Part shown: piece by piece, positions 9,732 through 17,375 of the stretch
Layout: the number at the start of each line of letters is the position of its first letter
Position numbering within the stretch: position 1 is the first letter of the stretch
From: Sphaerisporangium album
Lineage (GTDB): Bacteria; Actinomycetota; Actinomycetes; Streptosporangiales; Streptosporangiaceae
DNA length: 64,000 bases
Reading direction: 5' to 3'
Assembly: GCF_003323745.1 (NCBI RefSeq)
Contig: NZ_QOIL01000010.1
Span: 214,110 to 278,109, forward strand
Notes under the pieces: model-generated
The model's input: only the letters and a program-made list of their open reading frames with translations
Database searches by the model: none
Told to the model about the DNA's origin: nothing
Made by a program: the position numbers and the translations under genes

Positions 9732-10928
9732 TCAGTCCTTGAGGGGGAATCGGGCCCGTACCTCGAATCCGCCCCCCTGCCGTGGGCCGATCCGCAGAAC
9801 TCCACCATAAAGGGCGACGCGCTCGCGTATGCCGACCAGACCGTGCCCGGGACGGTCGCCGGGGCCGCGGGTGAACTCGCCCGTCCCGCCGCGCCCGTCG
9901 TCCTCGACGTGCACCAGCAGCTCGTCCCGCTCGTGGCGCACCGTCACCCACGCGCGCGCGGACGGGCCCGCGTGCCGCAGGCTGTTGGTGAGGGCCTCCT
10001 GGACCAGCCGGTAGGCGGCCAGGTCGATGCCGGGGGGAAGGGCGGGCCGCTCGCCCTCGATCCAGAGCTGCGCGCGCAGCCCGGCCTCGCGCATCTGGTC
10101 GACCAGCACGGGCAGGTCCCCCATGCCGGGCTGCGGGGCGAGCTCGCCGCTCTCGCCGTCGGTGCGCAGCACTCCCACGATGCCGCGCATCTCGCGCATC
10201 GCCGTCCTGCCCATCTCCTCGATGGCCGTCAGCGCGTCCCTGGCGGCCTCCGGGCGGGTCTCCAGCACCTTGCGCGCGGCGGCGGCCTGGACGGTCATCA
10301 CGCTCACGTGGTGGGCCACGACGTCGTGCAACTCGCGGGCGATGCGCGAGCGCTCCTCGGCGCGGGCGGCGCGGGTGTCGGCCTCCCGGGCGCGCTCCAG
10401 CCGCTCGGCGCGGTCGACCAGCTCGGCGGTGTAGGCGCGGCGCAGCCGTACCGAGCGGCCCACCACCCACACCGCCAGGGACACCACCAGGATGATCGTG
10501 TGCTGGGCCCAGTCGCCGGACTCGGAGGCCAGCGTCGTGCCGGCGGCGTAGGAGGCGGACAGGACGGCGGCCGCGACCAGGCTCAGGGCCAGCCCCCGGT
10601 AGGCGGCGACGGTGTAGAGCAGGACGAGGGACACCAGGCCGGTGAGCCCGCTCTCGTACCGCATCGCCGTCAGGGCGAGCTGGGGCACCTCCGCCGCGCA
10701 GAGCAGGACGAACGGCCAGCGCCTGCGGAACGCCACCAGCAGGCAGGCCGCCACGATGAGGCCGCCGCCGAGGACGTCCACGCCGTGTGGCGGCGCGCCG
10801 GGCGACCGCCCGCCGGAGATCATGGCCATCGCGACCGAGGCCACCGCCAGGACGAGGGCGAGGACCGAGTCGCCGACCAGGGGGTGGGTTCTCAGCCAGG
10901 CTCGCGGACTGCCGGGGGTGGTGCGCAC
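9732..10928 (-). CDS. Sensor histidine kinase, DesK/HisKA_3 type
   Basis: 398-residue membrane kinase. About five hydrophobic segments occupy residues 20-160. A coiled linker rich in Arg/Glu (165-195) follows, then the HisKA_3 box [18 protein letters not shown] with phosphoacceptor His201. The HATPase_c domain has [12 protein letters not shown] (N box), DDGRGG (G1) and [16 protein letters not shown] (G2). No large sensor domain is present, so it probably senses membrane state or a bound small molecule. It is the partner of the downstream response regulator. Confidence 0.93.
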   Translation of the reverse strand: MRTTPGSPRAWLRTHPLVGDSVLALVLAVASVAMAMISGGRSPGAPPHGVDVLGGGLIVAACLLVAFRRRWPFVLLCAAEVPQLALTAMRYESGLTGLVSLVLLYTVAAYRGLALSLVAAAVLSASYAAGTTLASESGDWAQHTIILVVSLAVWVVGRSVRLRRAYTAELVDRAERLERAREADTRAARAEERSRIARELHDVVAHHVSVMTVQAAAARKVLETRPEAARDALTAIEEMGRTAMREMRGIVGVLRTDGESGELAPQPGMGDLPVLVDQMREAGLRAQLWIEGERPALPPGIDLAAYRLVQEALTNSLRHAGPSARAWVTVRHERDELLVHVEDDGRGGTGEFTRGPGDRPGHGLVGIRERVALYGGVLRIGPRQGGGFEVRARFPLKD

Positions 10929-11035
10929 CCTCTCAATTTAGGACGACTTCGCTGTTCGCCACCCTGCTGAGGACGGATCTCGCTCTCATCCCCCGGAAGG
11001 ACCCGCGCACGAGCGTGACCTGCGCCACACCCGGT

Positions 11036-11896
11036 TCACAGCTCGTCGGTCGCCGAGCGGCGCGAGCCCCGGACCGCGTCGCCCGGGCGGCGGTCGGGGA
11101 CGGGCGGAGGGGTGCCCCCCCACTCGGGGCACAGGGCCTGGTAGTCGCACCAGTCGCACAGGCGGCTGCGGCGGGCGCGCCACTCGCGGGTGGTGAGCGA
11201 GCGCTCGATCGCCTCCCACAGGGCCTGCACCTTGCGCTCGGTCGCCCGCAGGTCGGCCTCGTCGGGGGCGTAGCGCAGGACCTCGCCGTTGCCGAGGTAC
11301 ATCAGCTGCAGCACGCGGGGGACCGTGCCGTGCAGCCGCCACAGCACCAGCGCGTAGAACTTCATCTGGAACAGCGCCTTGGCCTCGAAGTCGGGGCCCG
11401 GGGCGCTGCCGGTCTTGTAGTCGACCACGCGCAGGTCGCCGGTCGGCGCGACGTCGAGCCGGTCGATGTAGCCGCGCAGCATCAGCCCGCTGTCGAGCAC
11501 GGCCTCGACGTACAGCTCGCGCCGGGCGGGCTCCAGCAGGCGCGGGTCCTCCAGGGCGAAGTAGCGCTCGAGCATCTGCCGCGCCTGGCCGAGCCACCGC
11601 TCGCGCTCGGCGTCGTCGTCGAACAGGGAGGAGTATTCGGGGACCTGGCCGAGCAGCTTGTCCCACTGCGGGTCGAGCAGCGACTGCGCCGCCGCGACGG
11701 TGCGCTCGGCCGCCGGCAGGTCGTACAGCCGCTCCAGCACGGCGTGCACCAGCGTGCCGCGGACGGCGGCGGGCGAGGGCCGCTCGGGAAGCTGGTCGAT
11801 CACCCGGAAGCGGTAGAGCAGCGGACATGTCATGAAGTCGCCCGCGCGGGAGGGGGAGAGGCTTCCGGTGATCGCGGGCGGCTCCGTGATGCTCAT
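11036..11896 (-). CDS. RecB-family PD-(D/E)XK nuclease with predicted Fe-S cluster
   Basis: 286 residues. SLSPSRAGDFMTCPLLYRF opens the protein, GTLVHAVLERLYDLP holds the nuclease motif His, and IDRLDVAPTGDLRVVDYKTG holds the catalytic D-x-K. Cys24 with Cys247, Cys250 and Cys256 (RLCDWCDYQALC) match the four-Cys iron-sulfur clasp of AddB/Cas4-like nucleases. The family acts on DNA ends in repair. The M. tuberculosis counterpart also lies beside trmI. The promoter at 11904-11925 has the layout of PafBC-dependent DNA-damage promoters, and the ATG lies 7 nt after its -10 box, so translation is probably leaderless. Divergent from the site-2 protease gene. Confidence 0.88.
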   Translation of the reverse strand: MSITEPPAITGSLSPSRAGDFMTCPLLYRFRVIDQLPERPSPAAVRGTLVHAVLERLYDLPAAERTVAAAQSLLDPQWDKLLGQVPEYSSLFDDDAERERWLGQARQMLERYFALEDPRLLEPARRELYVEAVLDSGLMLRGYIDRLDVAPTGDLRVVDYKTGSAPGPDFEAKALFQMKFYALVLWRLHGTVPRVLQLMYLGNGEVLRYAPDEADLRATERKVQALWEAIERSLTTREWRARRSRLCDWCDYQALCPEWGGTPPPVPDRRPGDAVRGSRRSATDEL

Positions 11897-11903
11897 GAAC
11901 GGA

Positions 11904-11925
11904 ACTGTAGGTCAGCGCACCGACA
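11904..11925 (-). promoter_or_regulatory. PafBC-type (RecA-NDp) DNA-damage promoter of the RecB-like gene
   Basis: Read on the minus strand: TGTCGGTG, an 8-base spacer CGCTGACC, then TACAGT. This equals the published mycobacterial consensus TTGTCRGTG-N8-TAnnnT except that the first base is G. The -10 box ends 7 nt before the start codon, putting the transcript start at or next to the ATG. PafB and PafC, the proteins that read this motif in mycobacteria, are encoded at 49306-51203. Confidence 0.8.
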
Positions 11926-12011
11926 CTTCGCGCCCATGGGTGCGCACGTGATCGGCCTATCGCCCGCCGCGGGCGCGTAGCATCGAGGCACAAGGAGGGA
12001 AGACGACAATA

Positions 12012-13148
12012 ATGAGCACCCAGACCCCGCAACGGCCCGAGTCGCCGGGGCTGCGCATGGGACGCCCCTTCGGCATCCCCGTCTACGTCTCGCCGACGTG
12101 GCTGATCGTCGCGGCGTTCATCACCTACAGCTTCCAGCCGCAGGTGGCGGAGGGCCTCCCGGGCAGGGGCACCCTGGTCACCTACCTGGTCGCGTTCGTG
12201 TTCGCCGTCTTCCTGTACGTGTCGGTGCTGCTGCACGAGCTGGCGCACTGCGTGGTCGCGCGCCACTTCGGGCTGCCCGTGCGCCGCATCACGCTGTACC
12301 TCCTCGGCGGGGTCTCCGAGATCGAGCGCGAGCCCGAGACCCCTCTGCGGGAGTTCATGGTCGCGTTCGCCGGCCCTCTGCTCTCGCTCGGGCTGGCGGG
12401 CGTCGGCTGGGTCGCCAGCGGGTTCATCCCGCAGGGCACCATCATCCACGTCCTGGTGTTCCAGCTCTGGGTCTCCAACCTCATCGTCGGCGTGTTCAAC
12501 CTGCTTCCCGGTCTCCCGCTGGACGGCGGCCGCATGCTGCGCGCCGGTGTGTGGAAGATCACCCGAAGCTCCGGCTCGGGCACCATCGCCGCGGCCTGGT
12601 TCGGGCGGGGCCTGGCCGTCGCGCTGGTCGCCGTGCCGCTGCTGCTGTCGCTGATGACCGGCCAGGAGCCGGGCTGGGAGCCGCTGATCTGGTCCGTGCT
12701 GCTGGCCTCCTTCATCTGGATCGGCGCGAGCCAGTCGCTGCGCGTCGCCAAGGTGCGCGCCCGCATGCCGCAGGTCCAGGCCCGCACGCTGGCGCGGCGC
12801 GCGATCCCGGTCACGGCCGAGGTGCCGCTGGCCGAGGCGATGCGCAGGGCCCAGCAGGCGGAGGCCGGTGCCATGGTCGTGGTCGACCACGACGGGCACC
12901 CGATCGCCATCGTCAACGAGTCGGCGGTGGCGGCCACGCCCGAGCAGCGGCGGCCGTGGGTGACCGTCGGCTCGCTGGCGCGCAGCCTGGAGCCCTCGCT
13001 GGTGCTTCCCGCCGACCTGTCGGGAGAGTCCCTGCTCGACGCCATGCGCGGCTCGCCCTCGGGCGAATACCTGCTGGTGGAGGGCGGGGGCGAGGTGTTC
13101 GGCGTGCTCGTCACCGCCGACGTCAACCGCCTCTTCTCGGGGGTCTGA
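12012..13148 (+). CDS. Site-2 protease family (M50B) intramembrane metalloprotease with CBS-like tail
   Basis: 378 residues. The zinc motif HELAH is at 75-79 inside a hydrophobic segment, and the second site NLLPGLPLDGGR supplies Asp171. Both are diagnostic of intramembrane site-2 proteases, which cut membrane-bound anti-sigma factors or other single-span proteins. Six or so membrane spans fill residues 28-240. Residues 255-378 form a cytosolic region with two weak CBS-like halves (AIPVTAEVPLAEAMRRAQ..., LLDAMRGSPSGEYLLVEGGG). ATG start with AAGGAGGGAAG. The gene commonly neighbours trmI and the proteasome operon in actinobacteria; its substrate here is unknown. Confidence 0.9.
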   Translation: MSTQTPQRPESPGLRMGRPFGIPVYVSPTWLIVAAFITYSFQPQVAEGLPGRGTLVTYLVAFVFAVFLYVSVLLHELAHCVVARHFGLPVRRITLYLLGGVSEIEREPETPLREFMVAFAGPLLSLGLAGVGWVASGFIPQGTIIHVLVFQLWVSNLIVGVFNLLPGLPLDGGRMLRAGVWKITRSSGSGTIAAAWFGRGLAVALVAVPLLLSLMTGQEPGWEPLIWSVLLASFIWIGASQSLRVAKVRARMPQVQARTLARRAIPVTAEVPLAEAMRRAQQAEAGAMVVVDHDGHPIAIVNESAVAATPEQRRPWVTVGSLARSLEPSLVLPADLSGESLLDAMRGSPSGEYLLVEGGGEVFGVLVTADVNRLFSGV

Positions 13149-13167
13149 CCGCCCGTCCCCGGTGCCC

Positions 13168-13185
13168 CCGTCCGGAATCGGACGG
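13168..13185 (+). terminator. Terminator hairpin 1 after the site-2 protease
   Basis: Perfect 7-bp stem CCGTCCG / CGGACGG with GAAT loop, 20 nt after the stop codon. It is followed by a second, longer hairpin. Confidence 0.6.
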
Positions 13186-13204
13186 CCCGCGGCTCCGCCG
13201 CCCG

Positions 13205-13229
13205 CGCGTCCTCTCAGGAAGAGGACGCG
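13205..13229 (+). terminator. Terminator hairpin 2 after the site-2 protease
   Basis: Perfect 10-bp stem CGCGTCCTCT / AGAGGACGCG with a 5-nt loop, followed by a T-richer stretch (TGATTTGTTTAG). With the preceding hairpin it makes a convincing tandem terminator separating the protease from the FHA gene. Confidence 0.7.
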
Positions 13230-13310
13230 GCGCACGCCTGATTTGTTTAGTTCGCACGCGCCGGTGCAGGTAGGACATCTGCGGCGGTTTTTGCTACGGT
13301 CCGGTGCCAT

Positions 13311-13323
13311 TGGAAGCGTTTCC
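13311..13323. promoter_or_regulatory. LacI-like half-palindrome upstream of the FHA gene
   Basis: TGGAAGCGTTTCC resembles the LacI/GalR operator shape TGGAAGCGCTTCCA, with imperfect symmetry. It lies just after a possible -10 box TACGGT (near 13295). No LacI-family gene is in the window, so this is only a candidate. Confidence 0.2.
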
Positions 13324-13452
13324 GGCCTCGTCCCGCCCACCACCGCCCTCCGGCCCCGGTGCGCGATCGTCCGGATATGTGTTTGGCTGGTGGCGGGTGG
13401 GGCCGGCGCGGGCGCCGTTCGTCCGGTCGTGTTGCCCGGGGAGGAGAGTTCT

Positions 13453-14937
13453 GTGACGGAGCAAGGCGTGGGGGTGGTGCGCCCGCTCCCCGGCGACGGG
13501 CTGATCGCCCATATGGGCGGCCTGCTGCTGGTGTGCGACGCGGCCGACGCCGTGGCCGACGACCTGGTGGCGGCGGTGCGCGAGACCGCGGCCGCGGGAG
13601 GGGACGGCCGGGCGCTCGCCCGGCGCGCCGCCCAGGTCCTGGCGCGGACGATGACGGCCGAGCCGATCGCCTGCGCCGTCGCCGGCCGCACGGGCGGCGG
13701 CATCGCGGTGCTGGTCTCCGGGGACGCGCAGGCGTCCATCACCGGGCCGGGCACCGACGTGCACCTGGACGGCAAGAACGCCCTCACCTGGACCGACCGC
13801 CTCGTCACCACCCCGGTGACCTCGGTGGAGCTGCGCCTGCCCGGCGCGGGGCGGCCGCTGCGGCAGAGCAGGCTGGACTCGGGGGTGATCCCCGGCGGCG
13901 GCGTCGTCTCCGACCTCGGCGAGGACGCGGGCGCGCAGGCAGGCGGGCCCTCCCGCTCGCCGGCCGAGTCCTCCCGTCCCGCGCCGCCGGCCGAGCCGTC
14001 CCATGCGGCTCCGGCGGGCGCCGGCCCGTCCCCGGTGGTCTCCGAGCCCGCGCCGTCCTCCTACGAACCGTCCTTCGAACCCGCGCCCTCCTCCTACGAG
14101 CCGTCCTTCGGGTCCGCGGCGCCCTCCTACGAGCCCTCCTTCGGGGGCGAGCCGTCGGGCCCGCCGTTCGGCCAGGGCCACGGCCCGGCCGAGGGCCCGC
14201 CGCCCGTCACGCCCCCGCCGCCGGTGAACGTCCCGCCGCCTCCGTCCGACCTGTCCGGCCCGCCCCTGCGCGAGTACGAGCAGCCGCCCGCGCTGCTGAC
14301 CGACCCCGAGATGCCCCACGCGGGCAGGGGAGGTCACGGCCCGGGCGAGCAGGAGTTCGACCCCTTCCTGCTGCACCCCGAGCCTCCCGGGGAACACGCG
14401 GGCGCGCCCGGGTCGATGCTGGAGCCGACCGAGATGGGCCCGACCCCCGAGCCGCCGAGCCGGCCTATGGTCTACGGCGTCGACTGCCAGAACGACCACT
14501 TCAACGACCCGCGCGTCCCCTACTGCGCGGTGTGCGGCGTCGCCCTGGTGCAGCGCAACCTCGTGCCGTACAAGGGCGAGCGGCCGCCGCTCGGGGTGCT
14601 CCTGCTCGACGACGGCGTGGCCCTGACCCTCGACGCCGACTACCTGCTCGGGCGCGACCCCGACCGGGCGCCCGAGGTGACCTCCGGAGAGGCCCGCCCG
14701 GCCCGGGTGACCAGCCCGGACGGCTCGGTCTCGCGCCGCCACCTGCGGGTGCGGCTCGACGGCTGGGACGTCAACCTGCTCGACCTCGGGTCGGTCAACG
14801 GCACGCAGGTCCAGCCGCCCGGCGACCCGAACTTCTACGACATCCCGCCGAACGAGCCGGTGCCGATCCTGCCGGGCACCACCGTGCGCATCGGCGTCTC
14901 GCGCACCATGCGCTACGACTCCCACCGCCAGGCCTGA
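13453..14937 (+). CDS. FHA-domain protein with Pro-rich linker and zinc-ribbon-like motif
   Basis: 494 residues. The N-terminal alpha/beta region (1-150, VTEQGVGVVRPLPGDGLIAHMGG...) is a conserved actinobacterial domain of unknown role. A long low-complexity Pro/Ser/Glu linker (about 165-330) includes repeats of PSSYEPSFE. A Cys motif VDCQNDHFNDPRVPYCAVCG follows. The C-terminal FHA domain, which binds phosphothreonine, has SRRHLRVRLDGWDVNLLDLGSVNGT. I chose the GTG preceded by GGGAGGAG; the frame continues upstream without conserved sequence. It probably acts downstream of a Ser/Thr kinase, for which the kinase at 24494 is one candidate (inference). Confidence 0.85.
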   Translation: MTEQGVGVVRPLPGDGLIAHMGGLLLVCDAADAVADDLVAAVRETAAAGGDGRALARRAAQVLARTMTAEPIACAVAGRTGGGIAVLVSGDAQASITGPGTDVHLDGKNALTWTDRLVTTPVTSVELRLPGAGRPLRQSRLDSGVIPGGGVVSDLGEDAGAQAGGPSRSPAESSRPAPPAEPSHAAPAGAGPSPVVSEPAPSSYEPSFEPAPSSYEPSFGSAAPSYEPSFGGEPSGPPFGQGHGPAEGPPPVTPPPPVNVPPPPSDLSGPPLREYEQPPALLTDPEMPHAGRGGHGPGEQEFDPFLLHPEPPGEHAGAPGSMLEPTEMGPTPEPPSRPMVYGVDCQNDHFNDPRVPYCAVCGVALVQRNLVPYKGERPPLGVLLLDDGVALTLDADYLLGRDPDRAPEVTSGEARPARVTSPDGSVSRRHLRVRLDGWDVNLLDLGSVNGTQVQPPGDPNFYDIPPNEPVPILPGTTVRIGVSRTMRYDSHRQA

Positions 14938-14971
14938 CCGCCCCGGGCACGGCGGGGGCGGTGGACGACGG

Positions 14972-15000
14972 CCGGGCGCGCCTGAGAGGGCCGCGCCCGG
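14972..15000. terminator. Bidirectional terminator between convergent genes
   Basis: Perfect 9-bp stem CCGGGCGCG / CGCGCCCGG with an 11-nt loop, exactly between the stops of the FHA gene and the minus-strand aldolase gene. Confidence 0.65.
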
Positions 15001-15002
15001 TC

Positions 15003-15692
15003 CTACCGCCCGTCCTCGCGGGCCTCCGAGGCGGGGGCGGAGGTGAGACCCCCGCGGGCGCCCTCGCGGGCGCTGAGCGCGGCACGGCCGATCACGCCGA
15101 TGAGCTCCTCCTCGCTCAGCACGCGCGGCTCGCCGATCATCTTGGCCTGGACGTAGACCGCGCACAGCCACTCCAGCAGGCGCGCGCCCTCCAGGGCCTG
15201 CGCGAGGTCGGCGCCGAGCGCCACGGCCCCGTGGTTCTGCATGAGGGCGGCCTGCCGGCCCGTGAGCGCCTCGCGGACGTGCGCGGCCAGCTCGGGGGTG
15301 CCGTAGGTCGCGTACGGGGCGACGCGGACGGCGCCGCCGAGCAGCAGCGCGTTGTAGTGGATCGGCGGCAGCTCGGTCATCGTCGTGGAGACGACCACGG
15401 CGTACCGGGAATGGGTGTGCACGACGGCCGTGGTGCCGGTGCTCTCGTAGATCGCCAGGTGCATGGGCACCTCGGAGGACGGGGGGTGCGTGCCCTCCAC
15501 CATCTCGCCCGACAGGTCCAGGACCGGGCAGTCCGCGGGGGTCAGCTCGTCCAGGGCGACCCCGCCGGGTGTGACCGCGACCAGGTCGCCTTCGCGCACG
15601 CTGATGTTGCCGGACGTGCCGAGCACCAGCCCGTCCCCGACCATCCTGCGGCCGGTCTCGCACAGCCGCTCGCGTTCCTCGGCGAGTTTCAT
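15003..15692 (-). CDS. Class II aldolase/adducin-family protein (fuculose-phosphate aldolase-like)
   Basis: 229 residues. GTSGNISVREGD is the phosphate-binding loop, with a PSSEVPMHLAIYES segment carrying the catalytic Glu. VVHTHSRYA gives the zinc His pair, and a third zinc His lies in ALMQNHGAVALG. All belong to the L-fuculose-1-phosphate/ribulose-5-phosphate aldolase-epimerase family, which cleaves or isomerises sugar phosphates. The start overlaps the stop of the TetR gene by 4 nt (ATGA). With the divergent PfkB kinase it suggests a kinase-then-aldolase sugar or polyol breakdown route (inference). Confidence 0.88.
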   Translation of the reverse strand: MKLAEERERLCETGRRMVGDGLVLGTSGNISVREGDLVAVTPGGVALDELTPADCPVLDLSGEMVEGTHPPSSEVPMHLAIYESTGTTAVVHTHSRYAVVVSTTMTELPPIHYNALLLGGAVRVAPYATYGTPELAAHVREALTGRQAALMQNHGAVALGADLAQALEGARLLEWLCAVYVQAKMIGEPRVLSEEELIGVIGRAALSAREGARGGLTSAPASEAREDGR

Positions 15693-16324
15693 ACCGTCCC
15701 CGTCCCCGGCCCGGTCCCGGTGCCCGGCGGGCCGGGCGTGGCGAGGCGGTCCAGCTCGGACGTCATCAGCCGCCGCAGCGTCCCGGGGGAGACGCGGTCG
15801 GGGTACAGCAGCCGGTGGGCGCTGAGCCCGTCGACCAGCGCCAGCAGCCGCTCGGCGACGTCGTCCAGGTCCTCGCCGCGGGCGATCTCGCCGGCCGCCG
15901 CGGCGGCGTCGAGCAGGGTGCGCACCAGGTGGCGCAGCTCGGCGGCCTCCTCGCGCTGGACCTCCAGCAGCGTCCCCCCGGCCAGGCTCCTGCCCCAGAA
16001 TCCGACCTCCAGGGCGGTCTCGCGGGCGCGCTCCTCGTCGAGGGGCAGGTTGTCCAGCAGCAGCTCACGCAGCGCGGACAGCCCGGTGCGCCCGGCGAGC
16101 TTGGCCTTCAGCCGCCGCACGATGTGGCGGTGGGACGCGCGCAGCGCCGACAGCAGGATGTCGTCCTTGTCGGTGAAATAGTGGGTGAGCACTCCGTTGG
16201 AGTAGCCGGCCTCCCTGGCGATGGCACGGGTGGTGGCCGCCTCGATGCCCTCGCGCAGGATCACCCTGCGGGCGGCGTCCACCACCTCCTCGCGGCGCAC
16301 CTCGTGATCGACGATCTTAGGCAT
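15689..16324 (-). CDS. TetR-family transcriptional regulator
   Basis: 211 residues. The N-terminal HTH is EVVDAARRVILREGIEAATTRAIAREAGYSNGVLTHYFTDKDDIL, the typical TetR layout. The C-terminal ligand domain resembles the BetI/TetR_C_6 group, with YPDRVSPGTLRRLMTSELDRL near the end. It is co-transcribed with the aldolase and divergent from the kinase/aminotransferase pair. A dyad in the shared intergenic region overlaps the promoter of the divergent operon and is its probable binding site, so it likely represses both sides until a pathway metabolite binds. Confidence 0.9.
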   Translation of the reverse strand: MPKIVDHEVRREEVVDAARRVILREGIEAATTRAIAREAGYSNGVLTHYFTDKDDILLSALRASHRHIVRRLKAKLAGRTGLSALRELLLDNLPLDEERARETALEVGFWGRSLAGGTLLEVQREEAAELRHLVRTLLDAAAAAGEIARGEDLDDVAERLLALVDGLSAHRLLYPDRVSPGTLRRLMTSELDRLATPGPPGTGTGPGTGTV

Positions 16325-16347
16325 CTCTCGTCCCTTCGGTCAAAGGC

Positions 16348-16378
16348 TTGACATTTTAGTCGGACGCCCGTCTATTAT
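16348..16378 (+). promoter_or_regulatory. Sigma-70-like promoter with TetR-type operator in its spacer
   Basis: TTGACA at 16348-16353 and TATTAT at 16373-16378 (spacer 19, or 18 with CTATTA). Between them, 16357-16374 reads TAGTCGGACGCCCGTCTA, which matches its reverse complement at 14 of 18 bases. The unusually good consensus and the overlap imply a strong promoter kept off by the adjacent TetR protein. Confidence 0.7.
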
Positions 16379-16412
16379 CCGGCAATCCCGGCACACCGAA
16401 GAAGGAAGCGCC

Positions 16413-17369
16413 ATGACCGTCCTCACGCTCGGGGTCCACATCGTGGACGTGCTCGCGAGGCCGGTGGAGTCCATCCCCCAGGGGCAGGACACACACCTGC
16501 TGGAGCAGATCCGCCTCACCGCCGCCGGCGCCGCCGCGGGGGTCGCCGTCGACCTCGCCAGGCTCGGCGTGCCGGTCGCCTCGGCCGGGGCGGTCGGCGG
16601 CGACGAACTCGGCGACTTCCTGCTCATGATCATGGCGCGGCACGGCGTCGACGTGAGCGGCGTGGTGCGCAAGCCGGGGGAGCAGACCGCCGCCTCGATC
16701 CTGCCGATCCGCCCCGACGGAGGCCGCCCCTCCTTCCACGTGCCCGGCGCCAACCTCGGCCTCTGCCTCGCCGACCTGGACCCCGGCCTGCTGACCCGGG
16801 CCCGGGTGGTGCACCTCGGCGGCATGGACGCGACCTGGGGCCTGCACGACCCGGCCTTCCACGACCTGCTGCGCGCGGCGCGCGAGGGCGGCACGCTCGT
16901 CACGATGGACCTGCTGTCCAACATGCCCGACCTCATGCCCGCCACCCGGGCCTTCCTGCCCTACGTCGACTACTTCCTGCCCAACGAGGAGCAGGCGCTG
17001 ATGATCAGCGGGGCGTCCGAGGTCGAGGAGGCCGCCCGGCGGCTGCTGGAGGAGGGGCCGGGCGGGGTGCTCGTCACCCTCGGCGCGGAGGGCAGCCTGG
17101 TCGCCACCGCCTCGGGCACGGTGCGCGTCCCCGCGCTGGACGTCGCCGTCGTCGACACCACCGGCTGCGGGGACGCCTACTGCGCCGGGTTCATCGCCGG
17201 CCTGCTCGACGGCCGGGACGTCACGGAATCGGCCCGCCTCGGCACCGCCGTCGCCGCCAGGGTCGCCGGCGGCCTCGGCTCCGACGCGGGCCTGGACGGC
17301 ACGACCGCCGGGGAGCTCGGCCTCCTCCACGACCGCGCCGGCTCCGCCCACGGCATCGAAGGGATCTGA
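16413..17369 (+). CDS. PfkB-family carbohydrate kinase
   Basis: 318 residues of the ribokinase fold. An N-terminal GAAAGVAVDLARLGVPVASAGAVGGDELGDF corresponds to PfkB signature 1. The C-terminal DTTGCGDAYCAGFIAGLLDG holds the anion hole and catalytic Asp (signature 2). An ATP-site NEEQALMISG segment precedes VLVTLGAEGSLVA. The family phosphorylates sugars, nucleosides or related alcohols; the substrate is not readable. ATG start with AAGAAGGAAG. It is separated by 6 nt from the aminotransferase gene, so the two are one operon under the TetR-controlled promoter. Confidence 0.9.
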   Translation: MTVLTLGVHIVDVLARPVESIPQGQDTHLLEQIRLTAAGAAAGVAVDLARLGVPVASAGAVGGDELGDFLLMIMARHGVDVSGVVRKPGEQTAASILPIRPDGGRPSFHVPGANLGLCLADLDPGLLTRARVVHLGGMDATWGLHDPAFHDLLRAAREGGTLVTMDLLSNMPDLMPATRAFLPYVDYFLPNEEQALMISGASEVEEAARRLLEEGPGGVLVTLGAEGSLVATASGTVRVPALDVAVVDTTGCGDAYCAGFIAGLLDGRDVTESARLGTAVAARVAGGLGSDAGLDGTTAGELGLLHDRAGSAHGIEGI

Positions 17370-17375
17370 GAGCAC

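Noticed and set aside
13162..13452. Upstream extension of the FHA protein frame
   Set aside because: It would run through two terminator hairpins and a promoter region and lacks conserved sequence.
10986..13811. Long antisense frame spanning the RecB-like, protease and FHA genes
   Set aside because: It crosses two real genes and terminators with no recognisable domain; a shadow frame.
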